DNA of 24,785 nucleotides from a virus. The position numbers were made by a program, and so were the translations under genes. The notes beneath the pieces are model-generated. The model saw only the letters and a list, made by a program, of their open reading frames with translations, had not been told where the DNA came from and ran no database searches. The DNA lies in IMG/VR virus record IMGVR_UViG_3300046535_000680, positions 1 to 24,785 of that record, one strand, 5' to 3'. How positions within the stretch are numbered: position 1 is the first letter of the stretch; each line of letters begins with the position of its first letter. Positions 14,856-20,218 of the stretch are shown here, piece by piece.

Positions 14856-15335
14856 TTAAAGCTTCTGCCGGGTCGTCTGCCTTGTCAACATGTCGCGGAT
14901 CGTAATGAACGCCGTCGGCCCTTCGCCAGGGATGCCGTCATCGTACGGCTCGTAGCCGTTGACGATACGCAGGCGAACGATGGCGGACGCAACGACACTC
15001 AGCAGGACATGCTTGGCCTCGGCGTCCAAATCGTGGATCCACGCGGCGCCGCGCACATAGCTGATGAGCTTGTCGCTGTCTTCGATCGTCATCGTGCGCA
15101 GCAATCGCGTCAATGTTTTCCACTGCTCTTTTTGCTGGCCCATTAGTTGTGTCCTGATCAGCGATCGCTTCCACCGGTAGTAGTGGCGCACTTGCTTGTA
15201 CTGGTCAGCCATCTTCTTTTCTGCCGGCGTCGGCACCATCGGCGCCTTCGCCGCGCGCTTTTCTGCGGCGCGATACTTTGCCTTGGTGGCGGCAACAACC
15301 TGGCGCAGGCCTTGTGCTTCAAACGGATTTGTCAC
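14856..15335 (-). CDS. Phage protein of the DNA-metabolism operon, about 159 residues, unknown
   Basis: I prefer GTG 15335 (after GAGAGGCTGC) over ATG 15365, which has no ribosome site; either way the start overlaps the upstream gene, by 17 or 47 bp. The N-terminal 60 residues are a basic Ala/Lys-rich helix (VVAATKAKYRAAEKRAAKAP), followed by RHYYRWKRSLIRTQLMGQQK and a helical domain ending in TAFITIRDMLTRQTTRQKL. It has no visible catalytic motif. Between a VRR-NUC-nuclease block and the Cas4-like nuclease, and with so basic an N-terminus, nucleic-acid binding is plausible but unproven. Confidence 0.65.
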   Translation of the reverse strand: MTNPFEAQGLRQVVAATKAKYRAAEKRAAKAPMVPTPAEKKMADQYKQVRHYYRWKRSLIRTQLMGQQKEQWKTLTRLLRTMTIEDSDKLISYVRGAAWIHDLDAEAKHVLLSVVASAIVRLRIVNGYEPYDDGIPGEGPTAFITIRDMLTRQTTRQKL

Positions 15336-15579
15336 GCAGCCTCTCAACCTCGTCGACCAGGTCATCGATGCGATCGTGCAGCGATTTGTTGTGTTCGATT
15401 ACGCGCAGGCCGGTCCAACTTGGTCGCACGTCCTCGAGGCGCCAAGCTTGTGCCGCCTCGCGTAACTGCGCGATAGGAATTGTTTCGAGGCTTACTTTAG
15501 CGCGCCGATCGTCAGCAGGAAGCCGATCGCTTCTTGTAGCGTTCGCACGATGGTGTAGCGGTGGCCTAATCTTTGGCAT
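15319..15579 (-). CDS. Small phage protein overlapping the VRR-NUC gene, 86 residues
   Basis: The frame from ATG 15579 has TTGAGGCGCG before it but overlaps the nuclease gene by 88 bp; a shorter start near 15492 would need a rare codon, so the longer form is given with caution. The part beyond the overlap is convincing: an Ala/Arg helix (IAQLREAAQAWRLEDVRPSW) and a C-terminal coiled-coil HDRIDDLVDEVERLRDK. It ends 17 bp inside the next gene. Residues 1-30 (Pro/Arg-rich) may not be translated. Function unknown. Confidence 0.55.
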   Translation of the reverse strand: MPKIRPPLHHRANATRSDRLPADDRRAKVSLETIPIAQLREAAQAWRLEDVRPSWTGLRVIEHNKSLHDRIDDLVDEVERLRDKSV

Positions 15580-15857
15580 CGCGCCTCAAATCCTTTCTGG
15601 TTGTCCGACTGCCGCCCCTTGGCGGTCTTCGTCTCCATCCACGCGCATTTGCCACCCGGCAGCAGGACACAGAGGTCGGCCGCACCGGGCGTAAGCCCTT
15701 CCTCTTTCATCCTGGCGCCCATGCGGCCACTGCGCTTGCCGGCGTTGGGGATGGCGACTGCGAACACGTTTGGCGCGGCGTTGTAGTACAGGTAGTTGAG
15801 GATTGCCGCTTGGATCAGGTGCTCGTCGGCGAGCGAGCGATACTCGCCCGGCTTCAC
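15492..15857 (-). CDS. VRR-NUC domain nuclease
   Basis: A short (121 residues from GTG 15857) PD-(D/E)XK-fold nuclease of the VRR-NUC family, which act on branched or flapped DNA and are common in phage replication/recombination blocks. An N-terminal helix LADEHLIQAAILNYLYYN is followed by the hallmark AIPNAGKRSGRMGARMKEEG, then GLTPGAADLCVLLPGGK (Asp likely metal ligand) and AWMETKTAKGRQSDNQKGF carrying the Glu-x-Lys pair and conserved Gln. GTG 15857 overlaps the stop of the GcrA-like gene by 4 bp (GTGA); a longer frame to ATG 15971 is Arg-rich and lies inside that gene, so it is rejected. Family identification is strong, start moderately so. Confidence 0.85.
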   Translation of the reverse strand: MKPGEYRSLADEHLIQAAILNYLYYNAAPNVFAVAIPNAGKRSGRMGARMKEEGLTPGAADLCVLLPGGKCAWMETKTAKGRQSDNQKGFEARCQRLGHRYTIVRTLQEAIGFLLTIGALK

Positions 15858-16270
15858 AGGCGTCGCTGCCAATTTTGATACGCCATCTGTGCGTGATGCC
15901 GGCAATAGGGCTTGTCTTCGACAACGGCGGCGCCGCAGAATGTAAACGGCGACCGATCTCCGGTCGGCCATCGGCAGTCGCCGGGGCCCAGCTTCTCGAG
16001 CAGGTAGGCGCCACTCGGCAACGCCTCCCTGACGTTTCGCGGCGGCTTGGTCCTGGCGATCTGCACAGCGGTTTTCTTTCGCCGTTGCGGCCGCAAGCGC
16101 ACGGTAGGGCGGGACATGCCCTCTCTGTTGGCACGGCCAATGATAGCGCTGCGGGTGAAAGGAATGCCGAATTCGGCCGATAACCGGCTGGCGATGTCGG
16201 AGAAAGCGAGGCTAGCGTCCTGCATGAGCTTGCTAAATCGGTTTATCACGGGCGGTGTCCAGTTCGACAT
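15854..16270 (-). CDS. GcrA-like transcriptional regulator, phage-encoded
   Basis: From ATG 16270 the product has 138 residues. The N-terminal domain (MSNWTPPVINRFSKLM, then SDIASRLSAEFGIPFTRSAI with IGRANREGM) follows the GcrA HTH pattern, where the cell-cycle regulator binds sigma70 and methylated GANTC promoters in alphaproteobacteria. The C-terminal GDCRWPTGD (97-105), FTFCG (109-113) and DKPYCRHHAQMAY (119-131) match the conserved GcrA tail with three cysteines and two histidines. A TTG extension to 16336 is possible but less likely. It is the first gene of the nuclease-replication operon and diverges from the accessory operon at 16355, so it may tune either one or host cell-cycle genes. 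No cell-cycle methylase of the CcrM type is seen. Confidence 0.8.
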   Translation of the reverse strand: MSNWTPPVINRFSKLMQDASLAFSDIASRLSAEFGIPFTRSAIIGRANREGMSRPTVRLRPQRRKKTAVQIARTKPPRNVREALPSGAYLLEKLGPGDCRWPTGDRSPFTFCGAAVVEDKPYCRHHAQMAYQNWQRRL

Positions 16271-16354
16271 GAGGGGTACCCCGGCTAAGTGTTTTTGTTG
16301 CCCTTGCACGTTAGTCCAAAACGTGTGATTGTCCAAACATAAATGGAGGGCTGA
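16271..16354. promoter_or_regulatory. Divergent gap between the GcrA-like gene and the accessory operon
   Basis: Both transcripts must start here or upstream, yet no strong -35/-10 pair is seen on either strand. It holds palindrome GGGGTACCCC (16273-16282), which covers the ribosome site of the minus-strand gene, and a direct repeat GTCCAAA (16314-16320 and 16331-16337). No GANTC site is present. Confidence 0.35.
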
Positions 16355-16756
16355 ATGACTGACGCTACGTTGAGAGAATTACGCCGCAACGGCAAACCGC
16401 CGGCACCACCGCCACCCTTACAACCCACACCGGAAGAACTGGCGGTCAAGACCGCGGTCGAGCATCACGTCGCCAGCTATCAGCGGCTGCAGCTCGAGCG
16501 CGACGAGGCGCGTACCCTGGCGAACAAGCAAGAGCAGATGCTCACCGTCGCGCGCATCGAGATCGAAGGCCTGCGCGCTGAGTTGTCCGCTTCGCAGTCG
16601 CGCATCGCCTCCTACCAGCACGAGCGGGATGACGCCATTGCGGTCTCTGCCAGCTGGGAAGGACTGTTCATCGATGTCAGCGCCATGATGCGCGCGCGCG
16701 GCATTCCGGCCGGCCCACACATCAGGGAAAAAATTAGTGACAAAGCGCCTGATTGA
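16355..16756 (+). CDS. Coiled-coil phage protein, 133 residues
   Basis: ATG 16355 has a strong GGAGGGC ribosome site. Residues 12-27 are Pro-rich (GKPPAPPPPLQPTPEE) and about 35-100 form a long charged coiled coil (QRLQLERDEARTLANKQEQM, IEGLRAELSASQSRIASYQH). No membrane segment. It is the first gene of the plus-strand accessory operon and overlaps the next by 20 bp. Coiled-coil proteins of this type appear in many phages without known role. Confidence 0.75.
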   Translation: MTDATLRELRRNGKPPAPPPPLQPTPEELAVKTAVEHHVASYQRLQLERDEARTLANKQEQMLTVARIEIEGLRAELSASQSRIASYQHERDDAIAVSASWEGLFIDVSAMMRARGIPAGPHIREKISDKAPD

Positions 16757-16937
16757 TCGCGACGAGCTGTGGACGCTGTTCGTCATGCACTACTGGGACA
16801 GCTTCCAAAAAGATCGCGACCTGATCCTGTCGCATATCAACGACGTGATGATGATGGTGAAAGATGAAACCCCTGCCCCCCGACGTTCCACGGTGCCGCG
16901 GCCTGCGCCCAGGAATGCCATGCCCCGTGCCAGATGA
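16737..16937 (+). CDS. Small phage protein, 66 residues
   Basis: Starts GTG 16737 with CAGGGA upstream, inside the end of the coiled-coil gene. The first 42 residues are a good helical protein-like stretch (KRLIDRDELWTLFVMHYWDS, KDRDLILSHINDVMMMV); the remainder is Pro/Arg-rich and overlaps the next gene by 74 bp, where the other frame is used at the same time. Function unknown. Confidence 0.6.
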   Translation: MTKRLIDRDELWTLFVMHYWDSFQKDRDLILSHINDVMMMVKDETPAPRRSTVPRPAPRNAMPRAR

Positions 16938-17439
16938 CTGCGATTGCAAGCGCATGGATGCGGAGATGGATGCCGCGTTCAGCATGACCAAGCCAGACGA
17001 TCGCATCCTGCTCTACGTCGCGCTCGTTCTGGCGCTGGCGACCGCCATCAGTTTCTTTGCCGTCTGGAAGGCGATGGGCGCCGATATCGATCGCGCCTGT
17101 CTCACCAAGGCAGAGGCGCGCGCCAAGTATCAGACAAGCCATTTGTATTGGCATAGCGCGCGGCATTGCTGGGATAACCGCTCGATGCGGGCGACCCCTA
17201 AGGCCGATCGCCTGCCACTGCACCGGCCCAAGCTGGAGCCGGATGGTGCGCTTGTTCAGAAAGCAATCGTCGCCCACGGCCCGACCGTGGCTTATCCAGA
17301 TCTCATGCCGGGAGGCGGCACGGTCGTTGCCATGCTGCAGCCAGAAGCGATGACGCGGTGGCCGTTGGTCGTGGACCTCGATGTCGATCCACCATCGTTT
17401 GCGCCATGGCGCGAGCGTGTAGCGCCGCTGGGACACTAA
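16864..17439 (+). CDS. Single-pass membrane protein with exported C-terminal domain, 191 residues
   Basis: ATG 16864 follows GGTGAAAG. The N-terminal 46 residues are Pro/Cys-rich (CPVPDDCDCKRMDAEMD), then a single hydrophobic helix (about 48-68, ILLYVALVLALATAISFFAV) leads to a 120-residue C-terminal part containing ACLTKAEARAKYQTSHLYWH. The helix and its short N-terminal side favour an N-in, C-out topology with the larger domain in the periplasm; the C-domain has Cys79 and Cys101 that could pair. Function unknown; an envelope-acting accessory protein is the inference, given the membrane and exported proteins next to it. Confidence 0.7.
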   Translation: MKPLPPDVPRCRGLRPGMPCPVPDDCDCKRMDAEMDAAFSMTKPDDRILLYVALVLALATAISFFAVWKAMGADIDRACLTKAEARAKYQTSHLYWHSARHCWDNRSMRATPKADRLPLHRPKLEPDGALVQKAIVAHGPTVAYPDLMPGGGTVVAMLQPEAMTRWPLVVDLDVDPPSFAPWRERVAPLGH

Positions 17440-17449
17440 CCGCCGCACA

Positions 17450-17608
17450 ATGACTGAGAACGAATTAATCGAGGAACTGCAACGCGGGGCCGGAATCGGT
17501 GCCGCGTTATCTGGAAATCCCGAGTACATAATGGACTTAATGCGAAAGGCTGCGCGCAAGATCAAAAAGCTACGCAAAGAACTTAATGGCCCTACAGGAG
17601 ATAACTGA
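17450..17608 (+). CDS. Small phage protein, 52 residues
   Basis: A complete frame from ATG 17450 to TGA 17608 fills the gap between two accepted genes and shares its last base with the next start (TGATG). The peptide begins MTENELIEELQRGAGIGAAL, has a central YIMDLMRKAARKIKKLRKEL helix and a polar end. It is a mostly helical, basic C-terminal protein and has no strong ribosome site, only a purine-poor CCGCCGCACA before the start. Function unknown. Confidence 0.6.
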   Translation: MTENELIEELQRGAGIGAALSGNPEYIMDLMRKAARKIKKLRKELNGPTGDN

Positions 17609-17862
17609 TGGCTTTGGATCACATTACGCTGCCAGACTGGAACAGTCTCTCAAATGACGAGCGTACCGAGCTTGTTAAAATTGTTAGCTGGTTTAGTTGG
17701 CCTCCGGGGAATGACGGACAGTTTGCCCTTGAGTTCTACAACGCAGTTAAAAAAATGGCATACGAACATCGTCCAAAAATCTTAATGGTTGGCGATGTCC
17801 AATACCGAGGCAACAAACCCCTTCCTGGTGGCTGCGGCCGCGCAGGGTTACTTGTTGGCTAG
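17608..17862 (+). CDS. Small phage protein, 84 residues
   Basis: ATG 17608 follows ACAGGAGATAAC, a strong ribosome site. The N-terminus is MALDHITLPDWNSLSNDERT, followed by a helix and a Trp-rich turn (ELVKIVSWFSWPPGNDGQFA), a second helix (LEFYNAVKKMAYEHRPKIL) and a Gly-rich end. No membrane segment or catalytic motif. Base composition looks somewhat AT-richer than its neighbours, which may indicate a separate origin. Function unknown. Confidence 0.65.
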   Translation: MALDHITLPDWNSLSNDERTELVKIVSWFSWPPGNDGQFALEFYNAVKKMAYEHRPKILMVGDVQYRGNKPLPGGCGRAGLLVG

Positions 17863-17865
17863 AAA

Positions 17866-18162
17866 ATGAAACCAGACATCGACATGGTTGCGATAGCGGC
17901 TGTCATCATTGTGGTGATGTTTGTCAGCATGCGCCTGCTCTACGGCTACTGGCCGTGGCGGTTTCACCCGCAGGTTAAGCGCATGCGCGAGATCGTCATC
18001 GAGCAGGTGAAAGCTGACGGTGGAATTAGTTTTGAGCCAATTACCGCGTCTCCAATTCTTGGGGTGGCAAACGAGAACGGAGATACGTTCGTCCGGCAAA
18101 TGGGAGGCGGGCCGGAACAATCGCCACCCAAGGGGACCAACCGTACAGAGGAAACTACATGA
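17866..18162 (+). CDS. Membrane-anchored small protein, 98 residues
   Basis: ATG 17866 lies 3 bp after the previous stop; the ribosome site is weak. Residues 7-27 form one hydrophobic helix (MVAIAAVIIVVMFVSMRLLY), then an aromatic/basic segment YWPWRFHPQVKRMREIV and a polar C-terminal tail. Its stop overlaps the start of the VPLPA-CTERM gene by 4 bp (ATGA), so the two are translated together. Together with the 191-residue protein it makes a small set of inner-membrane proteins beside an exported one. Function unknown. Confidence 0.65.
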   Translation: MKPDIDMVAIAAVIIVVMFVSMRLLYGYWPWRFHPQVKRMREIVIEQVKADGGISFEPITASPILGVANENGDTFVRQMGGGPEQSPPKGTNRTEETT

Positions 18163-18926
18163 AGAAAGTCTTACTACTCGCTGCCGTGGCCATGCTGGCT
18201 GCGACGGCTGCGAAAGCTGACATTACGCTTGGAGGGACGAACTGGTCCTTCAACGGAGTGGACAATCTCGTCCTGTCTCCGGTTGTGCCGGGCGGCAACC
18301 AGCCACAGAACATCCAGTGCATTATCTGCGGCGCCAACCAGCCGCAGCAATCGAACACCTTCGGCTACACCAACTTTGGCAACGCCGGTAATCAAACCAG
18401 CGAGGTGTACTTCTCGACCAACGTGATCGGTGGCGGCAATCCCGGCACCAACACTGTCGGTACCGGCTATGACGGTTCGTTCTTGCGGGCTTATCTGCTC
18501 GCAACTGGTGATCCGACATTGACGTTCACGATCGGTATCGACGCCAACGATGCCAACAACCCGCAGACGCTGTCGTCGTTCTTCCTGCTCAACCTCACAA
18601 CGCATACCGTGTTGTCAGCATTTACCGGCGGGACGACCGGCAACATCGCGACGCAGAACAACGGCACGGGGTTTCCTGACTATACGCTGGGTGAGTTCAA
18701 CATCACCATCGGTCAGGACATTCATGCGGGCGACCAACTGATCTTCTTTGCCAACATCCAGAACGCGAACGACGGTCCTGACAGCTTCTTCATCCAGCCG
18801 CTTGCAGCACCATCAGAGGTTCCGTTGCCGGCAACCGTATGGTTGTTCGGCGCCGGCATGGGCGGACTAGCCATGCTGATGCGCAAGCGCAAGAAGCAAC
18901 TCAGTCAGGATATGACTGTAGCGTAG
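18159..18926 (+). CDS. Secreted protein with VPLPA-CTERM (exosortase-type) sorting signal
   Basis: The 255-residue product has an N-terminal signal peptide (MKKVLLLAAVAMLAATAAKA, likely cut near residue 20) and a body rich in Asn, Thr, Gly and Phe (NTFGYTNFGNAGNQ, DGSFLRAYLLATGDPTLTF) typical of beta-sandwich exported proteins. The end is a textbook PEP/VPLPA-CTERM tail: VPLPATVWLFGAGMGGL (221-237), a hydrophobic helix, then basic RKRKK (242-246) before a short polar extension. These tails are recognised by exosortase/archaeosortase systems in bacteria that export extracellular-matrix proteins. No exosortase is in the window, so a host enzyme would be needed. ATG 18159 follows GAGGAAAC and overlaps the preceding gene by 4 bp, which argues that it belongs to the phage operon. 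The extension after the basic cluster is longer than usual. Confidence 0.85.
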   Translation: MKKVLLLAAVAMLAATAAKADITLGGTNWSFNGVDNLVLSPVVPGGNQPQNIQCIICGANQPQQSNTFGYTNFGNAGNQTSEVYFSTNVIGGGNPGTNTVGTGYDGSFLRAYLLATGDPTLTFTIGIDANDANNPQTLSSFFLLNLTTHTVLSAFTGGTTGNIATQNNGTGFPDYTLGEFNITIGQDIHAGDQLIFFANIQNANDGPDSFFIQPLAAPSEVPLPATVWLFGAGMGGLAMLMRKRKKQLSQDMTVA

Positions 18927-18937
18927 CGTAACGAGTA

Positions 18938-18969
18938 CCCTGGCGCGGCGTTTGGCACCCGCGCCAGGG
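18938..18969 (+). other. Long hairpin after the VPLPA-CTERM gene
   Basis: CCCTGGCGCGG (18938-18948) pairs with CCGCGCCAGGG (18959-18969), 11 perfect pairs with a 10-base loop, in the 58-bp gap before the AP2 gene. It lacks a U-run (ATTAAGG follows), so it is not a standard terminator; mRNA protection or partial termination are possible. Confidence 0.5.
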
Positions 18970-18984
18970 ATTAAGGAGAGACGA

Positions 18985-19173
18985 ATGCCGCGCAGAGCTG
19001 CTGGCGTTACCCAAGTCACGGTCAAGTATACGACGCGATCCGGCCGGCCGCGCATTTACAAGTATTGGAAGAGCCGTATTTACGTCGACGGCCGCAACAT
19101 GGCGCTGGGTCATTACAAGACCAGGGAAGACGCGCTCTACGCCTATCAGCGGGCGCAGAAACTCTACAGATAG
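18985..19173 (+). CDS. Mini AP2/ERF-like DNA-binding protein, 62 residues
   Basis: ATG 18985 follows AAGGAGAG; an upstream extension to 18952 is rejected because it runs through the hairpin. After a basic start (MPRRAAGVTQVTVKYTTRSG), residues 25-62 follow the AP2 pattern: KYWKSRIYVDGRNMALGHYK then TREDALYAYQRAQKLY, i.e. an aromatic strand with W/R, a G-x-x-x-LG-x-Y/F turn and an amphipathic helix ending in A-Y-x-x-A. In phages this domain usually sits on HNH homing endonucleases; here no nuclease part exists. It may be a stand-alone DNA-binding protein or a remnant. Confidence 0.7.
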   Translation: MPRRAAGVTQVTVKYTTRSGRPRIYKYWKSRIYVDGRNMALGHYKTREDALYAYQRAQKLYR

Positions 19174-19179
19174 GACCGC

Positions 19180-19208
19180 TTGACAAGGCTGCCAGACTGT
19201 CCTATATT
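19180..19208 (+). promoter_or_regulatory. Second copy of the early promoter/operator
   Basis: TTGACA (19180-19185), 17-base spacer, TATATT (19203-19208); 25 of 29 bases equal the 7990 promoter. The spacer has a near-palindrome GCCAGACTGTC (19191-19201). It is followed by leader motif and the 57-residue gene. Confidence 0.75.
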
Positions 19209-19214
19209 GCTCCT

Positions 19215-19225
19215 GTTCATCACAA
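19215..19225 (+). repeat. Leader motif GTTCATCACAA, copy 3
   Basis: Exact 11-base copy directly before AAGGAGC, the ribosome site of the 19237 gene, in the leader transcribed from the 19180 promoter. Confidence 0.6.
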
Positions 19226-19236
19226 GGAGCTGATCA

Positions 19237-19410
19237 ATGACACGAGCACTACCCTACAACGAGAGCCTAATTATCGGCCTGGGCTGGTTCTACGACCTGC
19301 ACATTGCCGGCGGCTGGACGCACATGGACGTGCGTGACGACGAGGGTCGTCGCATCCCGTTCAACACGCCAGCTGACGTCGTTCGCTATCTCGACATCGA
19401 GGGCGAGTAA
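19237..19410 (+). CDS. Small early-type phage protein, 57 residues
   Basis: Starts at ATG 19237 with a good ribosome site (AAGGAGC), right behind the 19180 promoter and ends at TAA 19410. The product begins MTRALPYNESLIIGLGWFYD and contains LHIAGGWTHMDVRDDEGRR, with PFNTPADVVRYLDIEGE at the end; it looks like a small globular protein with both beta and alpha parts. No family recognised. First gene of a three-gene operon (57, 126 and 64 residues). Confidence 0.7.
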   Translation: MTRALPYNESLIIGLGWFYDLHIAGGWTHMDVRDDEGRRIPFNTPADVVRYLDIEGE

Positions 19411-19411
19411 C

Positions 19412-19792
19412 GTGGAACGCTCGGTCGCTATCAAAAAGCTTGGCAAGTTGCTTGGCAAGAAACTGGGCTATCGCATCAACACCAAGGCGCCGACACAGGA
19501 AGAAAAGGCCGCGGCGGCAGCTGAGTTGCCGGCAGCAGTGGAGGAGCGCCGCAGGCTCAAAGAACAAAAGGACGAGCGCTACCGGACCATCATTGCGGCG
19601 GATGCGGAGTACCAACGCCTGTTTGCTGAACACCGCGTCGCCAGCGACAGGACCGATCGGCTGTCGTCCATCACCCGCTGCCACAAGATCACCGTTGGTG
19701 TCTCTGAGAGCATGTTCTTCCTCGTCAAAGCTGAAGGCGACAGCTGGGAAGAGGTCATCGAAAAAGTATCAAGAAAGGGGGTGACTAAATAA
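19412..19792 (+). CDS. Charged helical phage protein, 126 residues
   Basis: Start GTG 19412 follows GAGGGCGAG, one base after the previous stop; an upstream ATG (19304) lies in the preceding gene and gives an implausible Ser/Arg/Thr-rich extension. The body is a long basic helix (SVAIKKLGKLLGKKLGYRIN) and EERRRLKEQKDERYRTIIAA coiled coil, then a compact end (ITRCHKITVGVSESMFFLVK). Function unknown; the cationic coil suggests nucleic-acid or membrane interaction. Confidence 0.7.
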   Translation: MERSVAIKKLGKLLGKKLGYRINTKAPTQEEKAAAAAELPAAVEERRRLKEQKDERYRTIIAADAEYQRLFAEHRVASDRTDRLSSITRCHKITVGVSESMFFLVKAEGDSWEEVIEKVSRKGVTK

Positions 19793-19987
19793 ATGGGAGC
19801 TGAAAAAAAACCGTTCGAGGACGACTGCCGCAAGTTGGCTGAAATCGTCCTCGCTGACGAGTTTGTTTTTTACAGCCAGGTCGATCGCAACGACCTGGCT
19901 GCTGAGATCCAGAACACGCTCGAGAACTGGGTTAATCGCAGGAACAGCGAGCACGAGCCTCACGGGAATATTCCCGGCGAGACTTGA
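19793..19987 (+). CDS. Small acidic helical phage protein, 64 residues
   Basis: ATG 19793 follows AAGGGGGTGAC, directly after the TAA of the previous gene. MGAEKKPFEDDCRKLAEIVL and DLAAEIQNTLENWVNRRNSE indicate two amphipathic helices; the last residues are polar. The gene is the last of its operon and is followed by the hairpins and terminator ending at 20100. Function unknown. Confidence 0.65.
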   Translation: MGAEKKPFEDDCRKLAEIVLADEFVFYSQVDRNDLAAEIQNTLENWVNRRNSEHEPHGNIPGET

Positions 19988-19993
19988 CTGCAA

Positions 19994-20029
19994 CTGGCGG
20001 CCGCTAGTCCCCGAATAAGCGGCCGCCAG
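19994..20029 (+). other. Strong GC hairpin after the last plus-strand gene
   Basis: CTGGCGGCCGCT (19994-20005) pairs perfectly over 12 bp with AGCGGCCGCCAG (20018-20029), 12-base loop. A second palindrome GCCCCTCGCGAGGGG-like block (20034-20047) follows. No T-run directly follows, so these precede the real terminator. Confidence 0.55.
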
Positions 20030-20078
20030 CCAGCCCCTCGCGAGGGGTGCCATCAGGCCCGCGGGGGCTCACACCATC

Positions 20079-20100
20079 AAGCCGGCGCAAGCCGGCTTTT
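20079..20100 (+). terminator. Rho-independent terminator of the accessory operon
   Basis: AAGCCGGC (20079-20086), GNRA-type GCAA loop, GCCGGCTT (20091-20098) and further Ts. Terminates the plus-strand transcript ending at 19987. Confidence 0.75.
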
Positions 20101-20114
20101 CATTGACCTACGTC

Positions 20115-20152
20115 AAAAAACAAACGCCACCGGGGGCTGAGGCCGGTGGCGT
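20115..20152 (-). terminator. Rho-independent terminator of the lysis block
   Basis: ACGCCACCGG (20124-20133) with CCGGTGGCGT (20143-20152), 10 perfect pairs; read on the minus strand it is followed by TTTGTTTTTT (20123-20115 is the T-run). It ends the transcript of the 20443-20219 gene, facing the plus-strand terminator. Confidence 0.75.
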
Positions 20153-20170
20153 CTGATCACAACACAGCTC

Positions 20171-20181
20171 GTTCATCACAA
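20171..20181 (+). repeat. Leader motif GTTCATCACAA, copy 4 (no gene follows)
   Basis: Exact copy followed by CGGAGC, as in front of a gene, but the only start nearby gives a 17-codon frame at 20207 with poor spacing. May be a decayed gene start. Confidence 0.5.
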
Positions 20182-20218
20182 CGGAGCTGGCGCACTATCG
20201 CAGCGCATGACGTCTGCG

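Noticed and set aside
17848-18120. 90-codon minus-strand frame opposite the membrane-anchored gene
   Set aside because: Overlaps plus-strand genes that have signals and coupling; no ribosome site on the minus strand.
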